NCBI GenBank assembly: GCA_023382335.1
Contig: JAMCPM010000001.1
Coordinates: forward strand, 1-64,000
DNA length: 64,000 nucleotides
Reading direction: 5' to 3'
Source of the DNA: Actinomycetota bacterium
Lineage (GTDB): Bacteria; Actinomycetota; Thermoleophilia; BMS3ABIN01
A program made the position numbers and the translations under genes. Each line of letters starts with the position of its first letter. Position 1 is the stretch's first letter. A model generated the notes under the pieces. It ran no database searches, was not told the DNA's origin, and saw only the letters and a list, made by a program, of their open reading frames with translations. Positions 17,107 through 26,492 of the stretch are shown piece by piece.

Positions 17107-18386
17107 GATTTCCTCGCCTTGTTGGTGCGGTTGCTGATCAGCAGTAGCAGCGCCAGGGCGCCGAAATTAGCAACGATGGAGCTGCCGCCGTAACTGACGA
17201 ACGGCAGCGTGATGCCCGTGAGCGGGATCAGTTTCATGACGCCGCCGATGATGACAAAAACCTGCAGGGCGAAACCGGCGCCGATCCCCGCCGCCAGGAG
17301 TTTGGAGAAGCCATCATCGGAATCGACGGCGATCTTGAAGACCCGGTAACAGAAGATCAGGAAGAGGACCAGCAGCGCCGTAGCTCCGGCCAGCCCCAGC
17401 TCCTCGGCGATAGCGGAAAAGATGAAGTCGGTCTGCAGCGCCGGGATGATCGTGTCGCCGTTCTTGAAGAGCAGATAGCCCTTGCCAAGGCCGGTGCCGA
17501 ACAGCCCTCCATCGCCGATGGCGAACAGCGACTGCACTATCTGGTAGCCGCGGTCGGCTGTGTCCGACCAGGGATTGATCCAGATGTCAAAACGGTTGTG
17601 CACCGTGCCCTTGACGTAATATGCCAGCACGGCGCCGCCGGTGAAGAGCACACCACCTATCACCGGATAGGTCAAGCGGCCGGTGGCCACGTAAGTCATC
17701 GCCAGGAAGATTCCAAAGAAGAGCAGTGACGTGCCCAGGTCGTTCATCAGCAACAGCAGCGCAAAGGACATTCCCCACATGGTGATCATGGGGCCCAGAT
17801 GCTTGAGCGCCGGCATGGGGACGCCGAAGGCGTGCCACGTGGTCGTCGAAAGCAGCTCCCGTTTGCTGTTGAGGTAGCCGGCCAGAAAGATCGTGATCAG
17901 CACCTTGGAAGCTTCGCTGGGCTGGAACGACATGGGTCCGATCTTGAGCCAGAGCCGGGCGCCGTTGATCTCCTGACCGCCCACGATCGCCACGATCAGC
18001 AGCAGCACTCCCAGGATTCCGCAAAGATAGATGTAATCATCCAGCTTGCGGTAGTCGCGCAGAAAGATAACGGTCAGTATCAGCACCGCCAGGCCGGCCA
18101 TGAGCCAGGTGGTCTGGGCCGCAGCCAGGTCCGGATCGATACGGTAGATCATCATGATGCCGATGGCCGACATCAGCGCCGCCAGCGGCAGCAGGAACGG
18201 ATCGGCGTCAGGCGCCGCCAGCCGCAGGAACAGATGCACGATCAGGAACAGGCCTACAAAGAGCAGCCCGTAGCTCAGGGAGCTGGCGTCGATCTGCGAA
18301 GAGCGCGCGGCGTAGACGCTGGCAAAGCCGATGACCATCAGCACGACGACGGGGATGAAATTTATCAGTTCACGGTTGCGCTGCAT
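17103..18386 (-). CDS. rodA: RodA/FtsW family peptidoglycan glycosyltransferase (SEDS protein)
   Basis: A 427-residue polytopic protein with about ten to twelve helices. It carries the SEDS signatures LWLKIGPMSFQPSEASK and DLGTSLLFFGIF, plus the C-terminal PLTGITLPFVSYGGSS. It polymerises lipid II into glycan strands and works with the PBP encoded next. It abuts the pstP stop with no gap and overlaps pbpA by 4 bases, so the three should be made together. RodA is preferred over FtsW because of its place in the fha-pstP-pbpA-pknB operon. Confidence 0.93.
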   Translation of the reverse strand: MQRNRELINFIPVVVLMVIGFASVYAARSSQIDASSLSYGLLFVGLFLIVHLFLRLAAPDADPFLLPLAALMSAIGIMMIYRIDPDLAAAQTTWLMAGLAVLILTVIFLRDYRKLDDYIYLCGILGVLLLIVAIVGGQEINGARLWLKIGPMSFQPSEASKVLITIFLAGYLNSKRELLSTTTWHAFGVPMPALKHLGPMITMWGMSFALLLLMNDLGTSLLFFGIFLAMTYVATGRLTYPVIGGVLFTGGAVLAYYVKGTVHNRFDIWINPWSDTADRGYQIVQSLFAIGDGGLFGTGLGKGYLLFKNGDTIIPALQTDFIFSAIAEELGLAGATALLVLFLIFCYRVFKIAVDSDDGFSKLLAAGIGAGFALQVFVIIGGVMKLIPLTGITLPFVSYGGSSIVANFGALALLLLISNRTNKARKS

Positions 18387-19622
18387 CTAGGGAAGCCCCC
18401 CTGCCGGGATAGTAGGCGTCTGTGGCGTGGTCGATGTCTGGGCCGCTTCGGCGGCCTTGCGGTCGGCCTCCTGTTTCTTCTGCCGGGCTTCGGCGCTGTA
18501 ATTGTCGAGCATGGTTTCGGCCCCGCCCTGGGTCTGTATCTCCGCCTGGTCGACCCGGTCCTGCTCGAAAGGCTGCAGTTCGCTGTACTTCACAGGGCTT
18601 TTGCGGTAGATGCCTGAGAGCGACCAGGGACCAAGATTGTAAGGCACGCCGCGATAGATGACGACATTGTCCCCCTCGACGCCTACGTAATACAGCTGCC
18701 GGCTGACGAGCCAGCCACCAGCCAGGAGAATAACCGCCAGGGCCATGCCTGTGACTATTCGTCCGGGAATGGTGGTGAGCCAGGCGCGGATCCTGCCGAC
18801 GGCCGTGCCCGGAGGCGCCTTGGCCTCTGCGGCTTCAAAGGTTTCCGGCCCGCTCCCGTCCAGTCTGAGCTTGCCGGTCTGCGAGCCTGGCTCGGAGCCG
18901 GTCTCCCCTGCTACGGAACCATCCGGCGAAAAAAGCACCAGGGAAATATTATCGCGCCCGCCGGCGGCGATCGCCGCCTTGATCAGCTCGCGGGCGCCGG
19001 CCCGTAGATCTTCTCCCCGAGCCAGGACCGCGGCGATAGCCGTGTCCGGGATCATCGAATGCAGGCCGTCGGAGCACAGCAGGAAGATATCTCCGGGGCT
19101 CCAGGGCACGCTCATGGTGTCGACCTGGACCTCCGGATCGACTCCCAGGGCCCGGGTGATGATGCTCCGCTGTGGATGCTCCTCGGCTTCCGCCGAGGTC
19201 AGCTGGCCGGAGCGCACCATCTCGCCTACGAGTGAGTGGTCTTCGGTAAGCTGGGTGAGCGCTCCCTGACGCCAGAGATATGCGCGGCTGTCCCCGACGT
19301 GGGCCAATGCGACATCTTCCCCGCGGATAACCGCCGCTGTAAGGGTCGTTCCCATGCCGGCAAGCGCCGGATCGGAAACCGCAAGCTCGTGGATGCCGGC
19401 GTTGACCTTGGCAATCAGCCGCGCCAGCTCCTGCTCGGGAGACTTGTCCTGGGGGGCGAACCATTCGAAAGCCTGGGCCGCCATGCCCGAGGCGACCTCA
19501 CCCGCCTGGGCGCCTCCCATGCCGTCAGCCACTGCAAAGACGGGGGTGCGCGCGAAGAGCGAGTCCTCGTTGGACCTGCGCACCAGACCGGTATGGGTTG
19601 CTGTGGCGAATGTGGGGGGCAT
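18387..19622 (-). CDS. pstP: PP2C-type Ser/Thr phosphatase, membrane-anchored (PstP)
   Basis: A 411-residue protein. The N-terminal PP2C domain (about 1-235) carries the metal-binding NED (18-20), ADGMGG (32-37) and the C-terminal SDGLHSM and GGRDNISL motifs. One membrane helix follows near 290-315, with an extracellular C-terminal region ending in a Pro/Thr-rich tail. It should reverse phosphorylation by the operon's kinases. Position between fhaB and rodA is the canonical one. Confidence 0.94.
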   Translation of the reverse strand: MPPTFATATHTGLVRRSNEDSLFARTPVFAVADGMGGAQAGEVASGMAAQAFEWFAPQDKSPEQELARLIAKVNAGIHELAVSDPALAGMGTTLTAAVIRGEDVALAHVGDSRAYLWRQGALTQLTEDHSLVGEMVRSGQLTSAEAEEHPQRSIITRALGVDPEVQVDTMSVPWSPGDIFLLCSDGLHSMIPDTAIAAVLARGEDLRAGARELIKAAIAAGGRDNISLVLFSPDGSVAGETGSEPGSQTGKLRLDGSGPETFEAAEAKAPPGTAVGRIRAWLTTIPGRIVTGMALAVILLAGGWLVSRQLYYVGVEGDNVVIYRGVPYNLGPWSLSGIYRKSPVKYSELQPFEQDRVDQAEIQTQGGAETMLDNYSAEARQKKQEADRKAAEAAQTSTTPQTPTIPAGGLP

Positions 19623-19695
19623 TAAAGGTATTTGTGATTCACGGGTTTGCTCTCGGCGCTACGATTTACGGATTGCACTATGGGCGCCAGCTGTC

Positions 19696-20337
19696 TTATT
19701 CCTCGAAGCGGAAGATCGTGTCACCGATGACGATCTCCTGCCCGGGCTTGATCTGCAGCTCGCCCTCGATCCGGCGGCCGTCGATGAAAGTGCCGTTTGT
19801 GCTGCCCAGGTCCTCGAGAAAGAGGAACTGCTTGCGGGCGAAGATGCGGGCGTGGGTCGAAGAGACAAAGTCGTCAGGCAGCACGATCTGGCTGCGGGGC
19901 GAACGCCCGATGGTAGCGCCGCCCTTGACCTCAAAGACCTGGCCGTCTTCGACGACCTTGCTGTGTTGCACGACCAGCCTGGGTTTGAGCTGGGTAACCA
20001 GGTAATCAAATTCACGGGTCGAGGTATCCGGCTCTTTGGGGGCAGCCTCCGGGGCGCGCTCGCGGCTGCGCTTTGGCGGCCTGGCCACAGGAACCACCGC
20101 CGGTCCGGATGCAGAAGCGGCCGGTGCGGCTGGCGCCGGCGCCGGCATGGGCCTGGCTGACGGCGCGGGCGGAGGCGCGGACACTGGTGAAGCCGCCTGA
20201 GCGGACCGGGCAGGCATGCCGATGGGCTCTTCCCCCCGCCTGAGGTCGCGCGACAGCCGCCGCACGATCACGAAGATGAACAGATATAGCAGAACCAGGA
20301 AAAGAATCTTGGAGCCGAAAAGGACCGGTTCTAACAT
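19696..20337 (-). CDS. fhaB: FHA-domain membrane protein, FhaB/FipA-like
   Basis: A 213-residue protein with an N-terminal membrane helix (FLVLLYLFIFVIVRRL), a Pro/Ala-rich linker, and a C-terminal FHA domain (about 130-205). The FHA motifs are ATIGRSPRSQIVLPDD, SSTHARI and DLGSTNGTFID. FHA domains bind phosphothreonine, so this is a probable reader of PknB-type phosphorylation in wall growth or division. It overlaps fhaA by 7 bases. Confidence 0.93.
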   Translation of the reverse strand: MLEPVLFGSKILFLVLLYLFIFVIVRRLSRDLRRGEEPIGMPARSAQAASPVSAPPPAPSARPMPAPAPAAPAASASGPAVVPVARPPKRSRERAPEAAPKEPDTSTREFDYLVTQLKPRLVVQHSKVVEDGQVFEVKGGATIGRSPRSQIVLPDDFVSSTHARIFARKQFLFLEDLGSTNGTFIDGRRIEGELQIKPGQEIVIGDTIFRFEE

Positions 20338-21131
20338 AGTTGCCGCTCGAACCTCACTCTCGTTGTTCCCATTATCATTTCATCACCATTCTCAAGCGCC
20401 CTGCTTTTCACCTTCTGACCTTTGATCTCGATGCCGTTGGTGCTGTCGAGATCGACGATCATGTAATCGTTGCCGCGCTGCCGCAGCTCGGCGTGGCGCC
20501 GCGAGACGTTCGGGTCGGTCAGGACCAGGTCGCACTGGCGGCTGCGGCCGATGAGCACGACCCTCTTGGTGACCTGGAAAGCCTGCTCGCCCACGGTCAG
20601 GGTGATGCACTCGCGCGTAAGGCCCATCTCAAGGGCATCGCTGGCGCTGACCGCCATGGTGCCGTCGGGCTGCTGTGTCGGCCGGTACACTACTGTCTGG
20701 CCGACGTCCGGGCTCAGTGCGGCTGCCGGCACCGGCGGCGCTTCCTGCCGTGCCGGGCCCGGCGCCGAGACCATGCAGGTAGCGATACCGAACTCGCCGA
20801 CCACGAGATCCTCATCGGTCTTGATGATGACGATGGGCCGGCTCAGCAGCTCGTACTTTTCCTTGCGGGCGTGCTCTAAAAGATAGTCCGCCAGATCGGC
20901 CTTGAGCTGTTCCTCATAGGCCTCGAATTGCTGAAAGTCCTCGGGCGCCAAAAAAAGCGTGTATTCGTTGGGCACATAGACCCGCGAGACGCTGATGACC
21001 TTGTTGTCCACCATCTCCTTGACCAGCTTGCGCGCCAGCTCCACGGGCTGAACCGGGGACTTGAAGGCACGGCCGAAACCGCCCTCGAAAAGGCCCTGGA
21101 TCTTTTCCTCGAGTTTCTTTAATACGCTCAC
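20331..21131 (-). CDS. fhaA: FhaA-like protein (DUF3662 plus FHA domain)
   Basis: A 266-residue protein with the FhaA N-terminal domain (LEEKIQGLFEGGFGRAF through about residue 130) and a C-terminal FHA domain with VVLIGRSRQCDLVL, SRRHAEL and DLDSTNGIEI. In mycobacteria FhaA binds phosphorylated MviN and tunes peptidoglycan precursor export. I choose GTG at 21131, which overlaps the kinase stop as GTGA. The frame also runs back to a TTG at 21203, but a TATAAT box lies in that stretch. Confidence 0.92.
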   Translation of the reverse strand: MSVLKKLEEKIQGLFEGGFGRAFKSPVQPVELARKLVKEMVDNKVISVSRVYVPNEYTLFLAPEDFQQFEAYEEQLKADLADYLLEHARKEKYELLSRPIVIIKTDEDLVVGEFGIATCMVSAPGPARQEAPPVPAAALSPDVGQTVVYRPTQQPDGTMAVSASDALEMGLTRECITLTVGEQAFQVTKRVVLIGRSRQCDLVLTDPNVSRRHAELRQRGNDYMIVDLDSTNGIEIKGQKVKSRALENGDEMIMGTTRVRFERQLC

Positions 21132-22861
21132 GGGGGGGAGAGAGGTTTCTGCAATTTGTTTCTGGGAGATATCAGGAGAAGCCCGGTCTGAATTATAGCG
21201 CAAAGCACGAACGTTTTCAGAAATGATGCCACCGGCAGCTGATAACCGGTGATGATCACGGGCAGCAGGAAATAACCGCCGGCGATGAGCGCGTTGGCAA
21301 GCACCAGGCCGCCGAGGTCCATAAAGAGGTTGCGGCGCCTGATCAGAAGCGCCGCCGGCAGCGCCGCCGCCAGCCAGATGGCAGGCTGCAGCAGCAGTAC
21401 CGGCTGGGAGCGGAAAGGCTCGGCCAGAGCCTGTAGCGCCAGCCAGGGATTATATTGCCCGGAAAGTTTCTCAGCCAGGCCGTAGCTGTCGGGCACGCCC
21501 AGGTAATCAAGGGGTGTAGCGCCGGCCAGCAGCTGGAAGGCGCCGAAGCCGGCGGCGCCGACCGCGGCCAGCAACAGACCGCTGCGCAGGCGTCCGACCG
21601 ACCCCGCTATCGCCGGATAGACAAGGCCCAGACCCACCGACCCCAGGCCCGTTGCCAGAACCGGCAACAGAGCCGACCGGGGCCAGACCAGGCCGACGGA
21701 AATGAAGTAGACGGCGGCGAAAACGCTTGCCAGGGCTCCAAGAGCCACGGAGAAGGTGAAGATGGGAACGACAGCGACAATGCTCAGGGCCGCCAGGCCG
21801 ATGCGCGGCAGCAAGCCCACCACGGCGGCCGCAGCGACAACAAGCGGCAGCCGCCAGGGCGCCGGGTACAGGTCGAAGCGATAGGCGACGGCGCCGGCCA
21901 GCAGACCGGCCATCGCGGCATTGGCTGATCGCGCCGCGATGAAGCCGTAGCGGTCGGAAAGATCTTCATAGATGGAGGGCCGGTGCTGGTCGACCCGCCG
22001 CAGGACGGTGGTCGCCCGGCCGTCATCGGCCATGTCCGGAAGCAGCTGGCCCAGCCCGACGGCGAAACTCTTGACTCCGATCCGCAGTTGGGGGTTAGGT
22101 TCCATGGCTTCCTCGAGGAGGTCGGAGAGTTCTGCCGGCAGGTCGGGGCGGACCATTGAGAGCGGAGGCGCTCCGGCCTGGAGGCGGCCGATGATCTCGG
22201 CGGCGGTGCCGCCCCCGAAGGGGTTGGCGCCGGTCAGGCATTCATAGAGCGTGAGCGCGGTCGAGTAGACATCGGTGGCGCCATCGACGGTGCGCCCGTC
22301 CGCTTGCTCCGGCGACATATAGGCGATCGTGCCCAGCACGTCTCCCTGCCGGGTGATCCGCTGGGTGTTTTCCAGCTGGGCGATACCGAAGTCCATTACC
22401 TTGACCCGGGGCGGACGGTCTCCGGCGAGCATGATGTTGTCGGGCTTGATGTCGCGGTGGATGACGCCGCGGTCGTGGGCGTGCTCCAGGGCCTCCAGGG
22501 TCTGCAAGGCTATCTCGAGGCTGTCCCTGTCTGTGAGCGTGCCCGAATCGATGCGAGCGCCCAGCGTCTCTCCGCGGACGAGCTCCGAAACCAGGTAGAT
22601 CTCGTCTTCGTCCTCCGCCAGCTCGAAGACGGTGACGATATGCGCGTGGCCGAGCTTGGCCGCCGCCCTGGCCTCGAGGGCGGCGCGGTCGGAGAACTCC
22701 TCGGTCCTGCGCACAGCCTTGATCGCCACCTCGCGTCCCATCTTGCGGTCGCGGGCGCGGTACACGGTCGAGAAGCCGCCGCTGCCGATGCGCTCGAGGA
22801 GTTCGTAGCGGTTCAGCACCAGGGGCCCCGGCTGGTTATCATAGGTCATGGTCGAAGACAT
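21128..22861 (-). CDS. Ser/Thr protein kinase with a polytopic membrane C-terminus
   Basis: A 577-residue protein. The kinase domain (about 18-280) has GSGGFSTV, the VAIK lysine, HRDIKPDN, DFG and the APE-equivalent MSPEQADG. From about residue 315 to the end it is almost entirely hydrophobic, with roughly nine membrane helices and no PASTA or other sensor. It heads the operon in place of the usual pknA and overlaps fhaA by 4 bases. The membrane part may sense a lipid or place the kinase near the wall machinery; this is inference. Confidence 0.88.
   Translation of the reverse strand: MSSTMTYDNQPGPLVLNRYELLERIGSGGFSTVYRARDRKMGREVAIKAVRRTEEFSDRAALEARAAAKLGHAHIVTVFELAEDEDEIYLVSELVRGETLGARIDSGTLTDRDSLEIALQTLEALEHAHDRGVIHRDIKPDNIMLAGDRPPRVKVMDFGIAQLENTQRITRQGDVLGTIAYMSPEQADGRTVDGATDVYSTALTLYECLTGANPFGGGTAAEIIGRLQAGAPPLSMVRPDLPAELSDLLEEAMEPNPQLRIGVKSFAVGLGQLLPDMADDGRATTVLRRVDQHRPSIYEDLSDRYGFIAARSANAAMAGLLAGAVAYRFDLYPAPWRLPLVVAAAAVVGLLPRIGLAALSIVAVVPIFTFSVALGALASVFAAVYFISVGLVWPRSALLPVLATGLGSVGLGLVYPAIAGSVGRLRSGLLLAAVGAAGFGAFQLLAGATPLDYLGVPDSYGLAEKLSGQYNPWLALQALAEPFRSQPVLLLQPAIWLAAALPAALLIRRRNLFMDLGGLVLANALIAGGYFLLPVIITGYQLPVASFLKTFVLCAIIQTGLLLISPRNKLQKPLSPP
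21192..21220 (-). promoter_or_regulatory. Possible internal promoter ahead of fhaA
   Basis: Inside the 3' end of the upstream kinase gene, minus strand: CTGAAA (21215-21220, 4 of 6 matches), a 17-base spacer and a perfect TATAAT (21192-21197). It would allow fhaA to pknB to be expressed without the kinase gene. Prediction only. Confidence 0.45.
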
Positions 22862-22990
22862 TCCGTGGTGCCGTCCGGTTCTTGAAGTTGGATAAGACCC
22901 AGTTCTGTACTAGGATTACGATTCCTTTACTTAATGCCTGCAAGATACATTAGAATATAAACGTTTAGAGGCGAAAGCCATGGGAGGAAA

Positions 22991-23545
22991 ATGAAACGCG
23001 CATTCTTTATTCTGATTTCATTGATGATATTTGTTCCGGTTGTTGCCGGCTTAGCCGGCTGCGGACAGCAGACCGCGGAAGCCAACCAGCTGGTCGACGA
23101 GGTTAATCAGATCGCAGGCGATGTGGCGCCCAAGCTCGACCAGGCCGACAAGCTCCTGACGCAGGCGACCGACCAGCTGTCCCAGGGAAAGACCGACGAG
23201 GAGAAAGCCAGCCTGACCCAGGCCCAGGCTCTCATCGATGACATCATGGGAGACATCGCCACCGCCAAGTCGAAGACGGAACAGGCCGCGGCCCTCGATA
23301 TCAGCGACACCTACAGGCAATACCTGCAAGCCAAGGGGCGCGCCCTCGACGAGGCGCTGGGACTCAATCAGACGAGCAGGGACATCACCGTGCTGCTGCT
23401 CGCCGATCCGACGATGCAGCAGCCTGACACCCTGACCAAGCTGAACAATCTCAAGACCAACGGAGAGGCGCAGTCCCAGCGGCTGAAGGATGCCGAGGAC
23501 GAAGCCAACAACATTGCCTCCGCTCACGCGGACGAGATCAAATAG
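22991..23545 (+). CDS. Helical lipoprotein of unknown function
   Basis: A 184-residue protein with a signal peptide and lipobox LAGC (lipidated Cys24). The mature part is predicted helical with heptad-like Gln/Asp/Lys patterning, much like periplasmic coiled-coil proteins. GGAGG lies 5 bases before the ATG. It has no enzymatic motif. It is transcribed away from the kinase operon, across a 129-base divergent spacer containing a TAGAAT box near 22952. I do not recognise the family. Confidence 0.75.
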   Translation: MKRAFFILISLMIFVPVVAGLAGCGQQTAEANQLVDEVNQIAGDVAPKLDQADKLLTQATDQLSQGKTDEEKASLTQAQALIDDIMGDIATAKSKTEQAAALDISDTYRQYLQAKGRALDEALGLNQTSRDITVLLLADPTMQQPDTLTKLNNLKTNGEAQSQRLKDAEDEANNIASAHADEIK

Positions 23546-23701
23546 CGGTTCCGGAATCGGCCGCGCAGCCCCCGCCGACGCGCTTGTGGCTGTGTTATAA
23601 TACAGTCGCTTTTGGCGAGGGTGCCGGAGTGTTCACGTTAAACGCTTGATTGCAGGCATTTTTGTTTCTGGAATCACTCGAGTAAGTACCTTCGGTTTCA
23701 C

Positions 23702-23788
23702 GGGCGAGTGGTGGAACTGGTAGACACGCTAGGTTCAGGGTCTAGTGCTCTTACGAGCATGGGGGTTCAAATCCCCCCTCGCCCACCA
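23702..23788 (+). tRNA. tRNA-Leu (anticodon CAG)
   Basis: An 87-base class II tRNA with a long variable arm and encoded CCA. Acceptor arms GGGCGAG and CTCGCCC pair. The anticodon stem CTAGG/TCTAG encloses TTCAGGG (anticodon CAG), the variable arm is TGCTCTTACGAGCA, and the T loop is GGTTCAAATCC. A TATAAT sits about 100 bases upstream (23596-23601). Confidence 0.97.
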
Positions 23789-23825
23789 ATTTCGGGCCCT
23801 CTCGAGCTTCGCCAGACGAAAGGAC

Positions 23826-25043
23826 ATGCCAGTGTCTTTCTTCGAGGATGATGAAGATCGGATCGAGGAAGAAGAACAGGAGACCGAGCCACGCCGGCGA
23901 TCCCGGCGGCGCCAGCCCAAGGAACGAAAGGCTAAAGAGCGCAAGCCCAAGAAAAGCAAGGAACCCAGGGCTCGTAAAGAGCGCAAGGTGCGCCAACCAC
24001 GCGAACGCAAGCCGCGCGGCGCCGGTGGCGGACCGACCCTAGGCCAATCTCCGCTTGCTCGCGTGCTGATAATCCTGGCCGCGGTCGTCGTCCTCATCCT
24101 CCTCCTCAGCCTCGGCGTCAAAAGCTGCCTCAACAGCAAGAAGGTCGGGGAATACAAGGACTATTTCAATTCCATCGACGGCATCATCAAGGACTCCGAC
24201 GACATCGGCAACCAGCTCTCGGACATGTTCATGAAGCCCGACGAAGCGGTGCGCCAGTCTCTGGAAGGCAAGATGAGCGAATTCCTGGCCGCGCAGGACC
24301 AGATCCTGGAGAGGGCCAAGGCCGTTCAGGCCCCCGATCAGTTCAAGAAGGCCAACGAGTGGTTTGTCGCCAGCATGCAGGTGCGCGATCGCGGCCTCAG
24401 GGGGCTGCAGCCGGCGATGCTCAACGCACTCGAGGCGCGCGACAACCAGGCCGGCGCCGCCCAGGTCTCCCAGGAGATGCTGATCCTGCTCACCAGCGAC
24501 GTCGCTTACGACGAATTCTTCTATCAGCCCGCCCAGCAGGTACTTAAGGACGAGGACATCACCGACATCAAGGTGCCGCAGGCCAAGTTCCTCAAGGATC
24601 CGGCCCTTGCCAGCCAGCAGACCGCTGTCACCGTTCTCGACAAGCTCAAGGGCGGCACGGTTCAGGTGACAGGGCTTCACGGCGTGGCGATCGTCGGTGT
24701 CAAAGCCGAGCCTAGCGGCATGGCCCTGGCCACCGACAGCGACAACAGCCTCAAAGCTGCCGATTCTCTTACCTTCCAGGTAGAGATCGAGAACCAGGGC
24801 GAGGCCACCGAGACCGATGTGCCTGTCTCGCTGACGCTGACCGCTCCGGGGCGTCCGACGCCGCAAAAGGTCGATGGCACCATTCCTACGATCGCCCCTG
24901 GTGAGCGCAAGACTATCGAGCTTACCGGACTGGCTGCCGACGCCGGCACGCAGCCGGCGCTGCTTCATGCCGAAGTCGGACCGGTTCCGGGCGAGGCCAA
25001 CACCCAGAACAACGTCGGGGAATACAAAATAGTCTTCAGCTAG
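23826..25043 (+). CDS. Membrane protein with charged N-terminus and CARDB-like extracellular domain
   Basis: A 405-residue protein. It begins with an acidic stretch (FFEDDEDRIEEEEQE), then a strongly basic Arg/Lys region to about residue 70, then one membrane helix (VLIILAAVVVLILLLSLGV). After that comes a helical extracellular region and a beta-rich C-terminal domain (about 300-405) with the pattern of CARDB adhesion-like modules (VEIENQGEATETDVPVSLTLTA). The open frame extends into the tRNA-Leu gene and that part is excluded. ATG 23826 or GTG 23832 could be the start; AAAGGA is better spaced for the GTG. Function unknown. Confidence 0.75.
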   Translation: MPVSFFEDDEDRIEEEEQETEPRRRSRRRQPKERKAKERKPKKSKEPRARKERKVRQPRERKPRGAGGGPTLGQSPLARVLIILAAVVVLILLLSLGVKSCLNSKKVGEYKDYFNSIDGIIKDSDDIGNQLSDMFMKPDEAVRQSLEGKMSEFLAAQDQILERAKAVQAPDQFKKANEWFVASMQVRDRGLRGLQPAMLNALEARDNQAGAAQVSQEMLILLTSDVAYDEFFYQPAQQVLKDEDITDIKVPQAKFLKDPALASQQTAVTVLDKLKGGTVQVTGLHGVAIVGVKAEPSGMALATDSDNSLKAADSLTFQVEIENQGEATETDVPVSLTLTAPGRPTPQKVDGTIPTIAPGERKTIELTGLAADAGTQPALLHAEVGPVPGEANTQNNVGEYKIVFS

Positions 25044-25066
25044 GGCCGCTGACCGGCGGCCCGATA

Positions 25067-25600
25067 ATGAGTACTTTCATCGATAACAATCTCACTCTTG
25101 CCGTGCTGGCGCCTCTGGCGCTGGCAATCCTGGCGCTGATCCTGGCCGGTTACCTCTTCACGGTCATCAGGCGCCTTCGGCGTGACCAGAAAGTGGTCAT
25201 GGGCGCCGGTGGCGAGCGCGACCTGGTGGCCCACGCCAATGCGGTGCAGCTGAACGTCGAGGAGCTGTCCCGCGATATCACCCATCTGACGGCGGAGCTG
25301 CAACGCACCGGAAAGCGCCTCGATGACTGCCTGACCTTCCGCAGCGTCATGCGTTACGACGCCTACAACGATTTAAGCGGGATGCAGAGCACCTCTGTAG
25401 CGCTGCTGGATGCACAGTTCTCGGGCATCATCATCAGTTCGATCCAGTCCCGCGACCACGCCCGCATCTATGTCAAAGAGGTTCGACACGGGGAAAGCCG
25501 CGAGCAACTTTCGCCGGAAGAGATCCAGGTTCTCAAGGAAGCCATGGGCCTGAAATCACACAAGCTCAGCCGCGTGGCTGGAGGCGGAGATGATGATTAA
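25067..25600 (+). CDS. DUF4446 family membrane-anchored protein
   Basis: A 177-residue protein with one N-terminal membrane helix (about 9-32), a coiled segment (about 55-90) and the DUF4446 core: FRSVMRYDAYNDLSGMQS, then SVALLDAQFSGIIISSIQSRD. Function of the family is unknown. In Gram-positive genomes it is often near chromosome-partition or cell-envelope genes. It overlaps the prephenate dehydratase gene by 11 bases and follows the CARDB-like protein by 23 bases, so the three are probably one operon. Confidence 0.85.
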   Translation: MSTFIDNNLTLAVLAPLALAILALILAGYLFTVIRRLRRDQKVVMGAGGERDLVAHANAVQLNVEELSRDITHLTAELQRTGKRLDDCLTFRSVMRYDAYNDLSGMQSTSVALLDAQFSGIIISSIQSRDHARIYVKEVRHGESREQLSPEEIQVLKEAMGLKSHKLSRVAGGGDDD

Positions 25601-26450
25601 CGCCGACGAGCCCGGCGGCGGCAAGACCGGATTCCTGGGCCCCGCGGGCACCTGGTCCGAAGAGGCGCTGATGACCAACACCACCTTGACCGCGGATGAT
25701 ACCGTGCCCTTTCCCTCGATCACCGAAGTCATCGCCGCAGTCGCCTCGGGCGCGGTGGCGCAGGGAATCGTCCCCATGGAGAACGTCATCGAAGGCTCGG
25801 TGACGGCCACACTGGATATGCTGGCATTCGAAGTCGAAGGCGTCTCCATCACCCGCGAGATCGACCATCCCATCAGCCTCAAGCTGATCGCGCGCCAACA
25901 GCTCGAGCTCGATCAGATCGAAAAAGTGATTTCGCTTCCTCACGCCTATGCACAGTGCCGCCGCTATTTGCGCGAAAGACTTCCCGGCGCCGAGGTGGTT
26001 GCGGCCAACAGCACCGCCGAAGCGGTGCGGATCGTGAGCCTCTCCGACGAGAAATGGGCCGCGATCGGCAGCGGCCTGGCAGCCCGGAGCTATGGCTGCA
26101 CGGTGCTCGATGACGAGATCGAGGACTATCCCGGCAACCAGACACGTTTCGTCATATTGTCAAAGACGCCGGCGCCTCAGGACCTCGACCTTCCCTACAA
26201 GACTTCGATCGTATGCACTATCGCACACGATCAACCGGGCAGCCTGCTGCAGATCCTCCAGGAATTCGCCAATCGCTACGTCAATCTGACAAAGATCGAA
26301 TCGCGCCCATCAAAAAAAGGCCTTGGCGACTACATCTTCTTCATAGACGTCGAAGGCAAAAAAGACGACCCGCAGATCGGCGCGGCTATCAAGTGCCTCG
26401 AATGCAAGCTGGCGCGGGTAAAGTTGCTGGGCTCCTATCCCGTCGGCTGA
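25590..26450 (+). CDS. pheA: Prephenate dehydratase with ACT domain
   Basis: A 286-residue enzyme converting prephenate to phenylpyruvate in phenylalanine synthesis. The catalytic domain shows GFLGPAGTWSEEA, GIVPMENVIEGSV and the diagnostic NQTRF (Thr essential). The C-terminal ACT domain (about 207-280) has the ESRP motif that binds phenylalanine for feedback control. There is no chorismate mutase fusion. Start at ATG 25590 overlaps the DUF4446 gene; a second Met follows immediately. Confidence 0.94.
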   Translation: MMINADEPGGGKTGFLGPAGTWSEEALMTNTTLTADDTVPFPSITEVIAAVASGAVAQGIVPMENVIEGSVTATLDMLAFEVEGVSITREIDHPISLKLIARQQLELDQIEKVISLPHAYAQCRRYLRERLPGAEVVAANSTAEAVRIVSLSDEKWAAIGSGLAARSYGCTVLDDEIEDYPGNQTRFVILSKTPAPQDLDLPYKTSIVCTIAHDQPGSLLQILQEFANRYVNLTKIESRPSKKGLGDYIFFIDVEGKKDDPQIGAAIKCLECKLARVKLLGSYPVG

Positions 26451-26492
26451 GGCGCGCGCCGCGGACAACACATTCCAAGACCGGAGTTAACA

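Noticed and set aside
21132-21203. TTG 21203 as the fhaA start
   Set aside because: The stretch contains a TATAAT box and no family similarity; GTG 21131 overlaps the kinase stop and begins the conserved domain.
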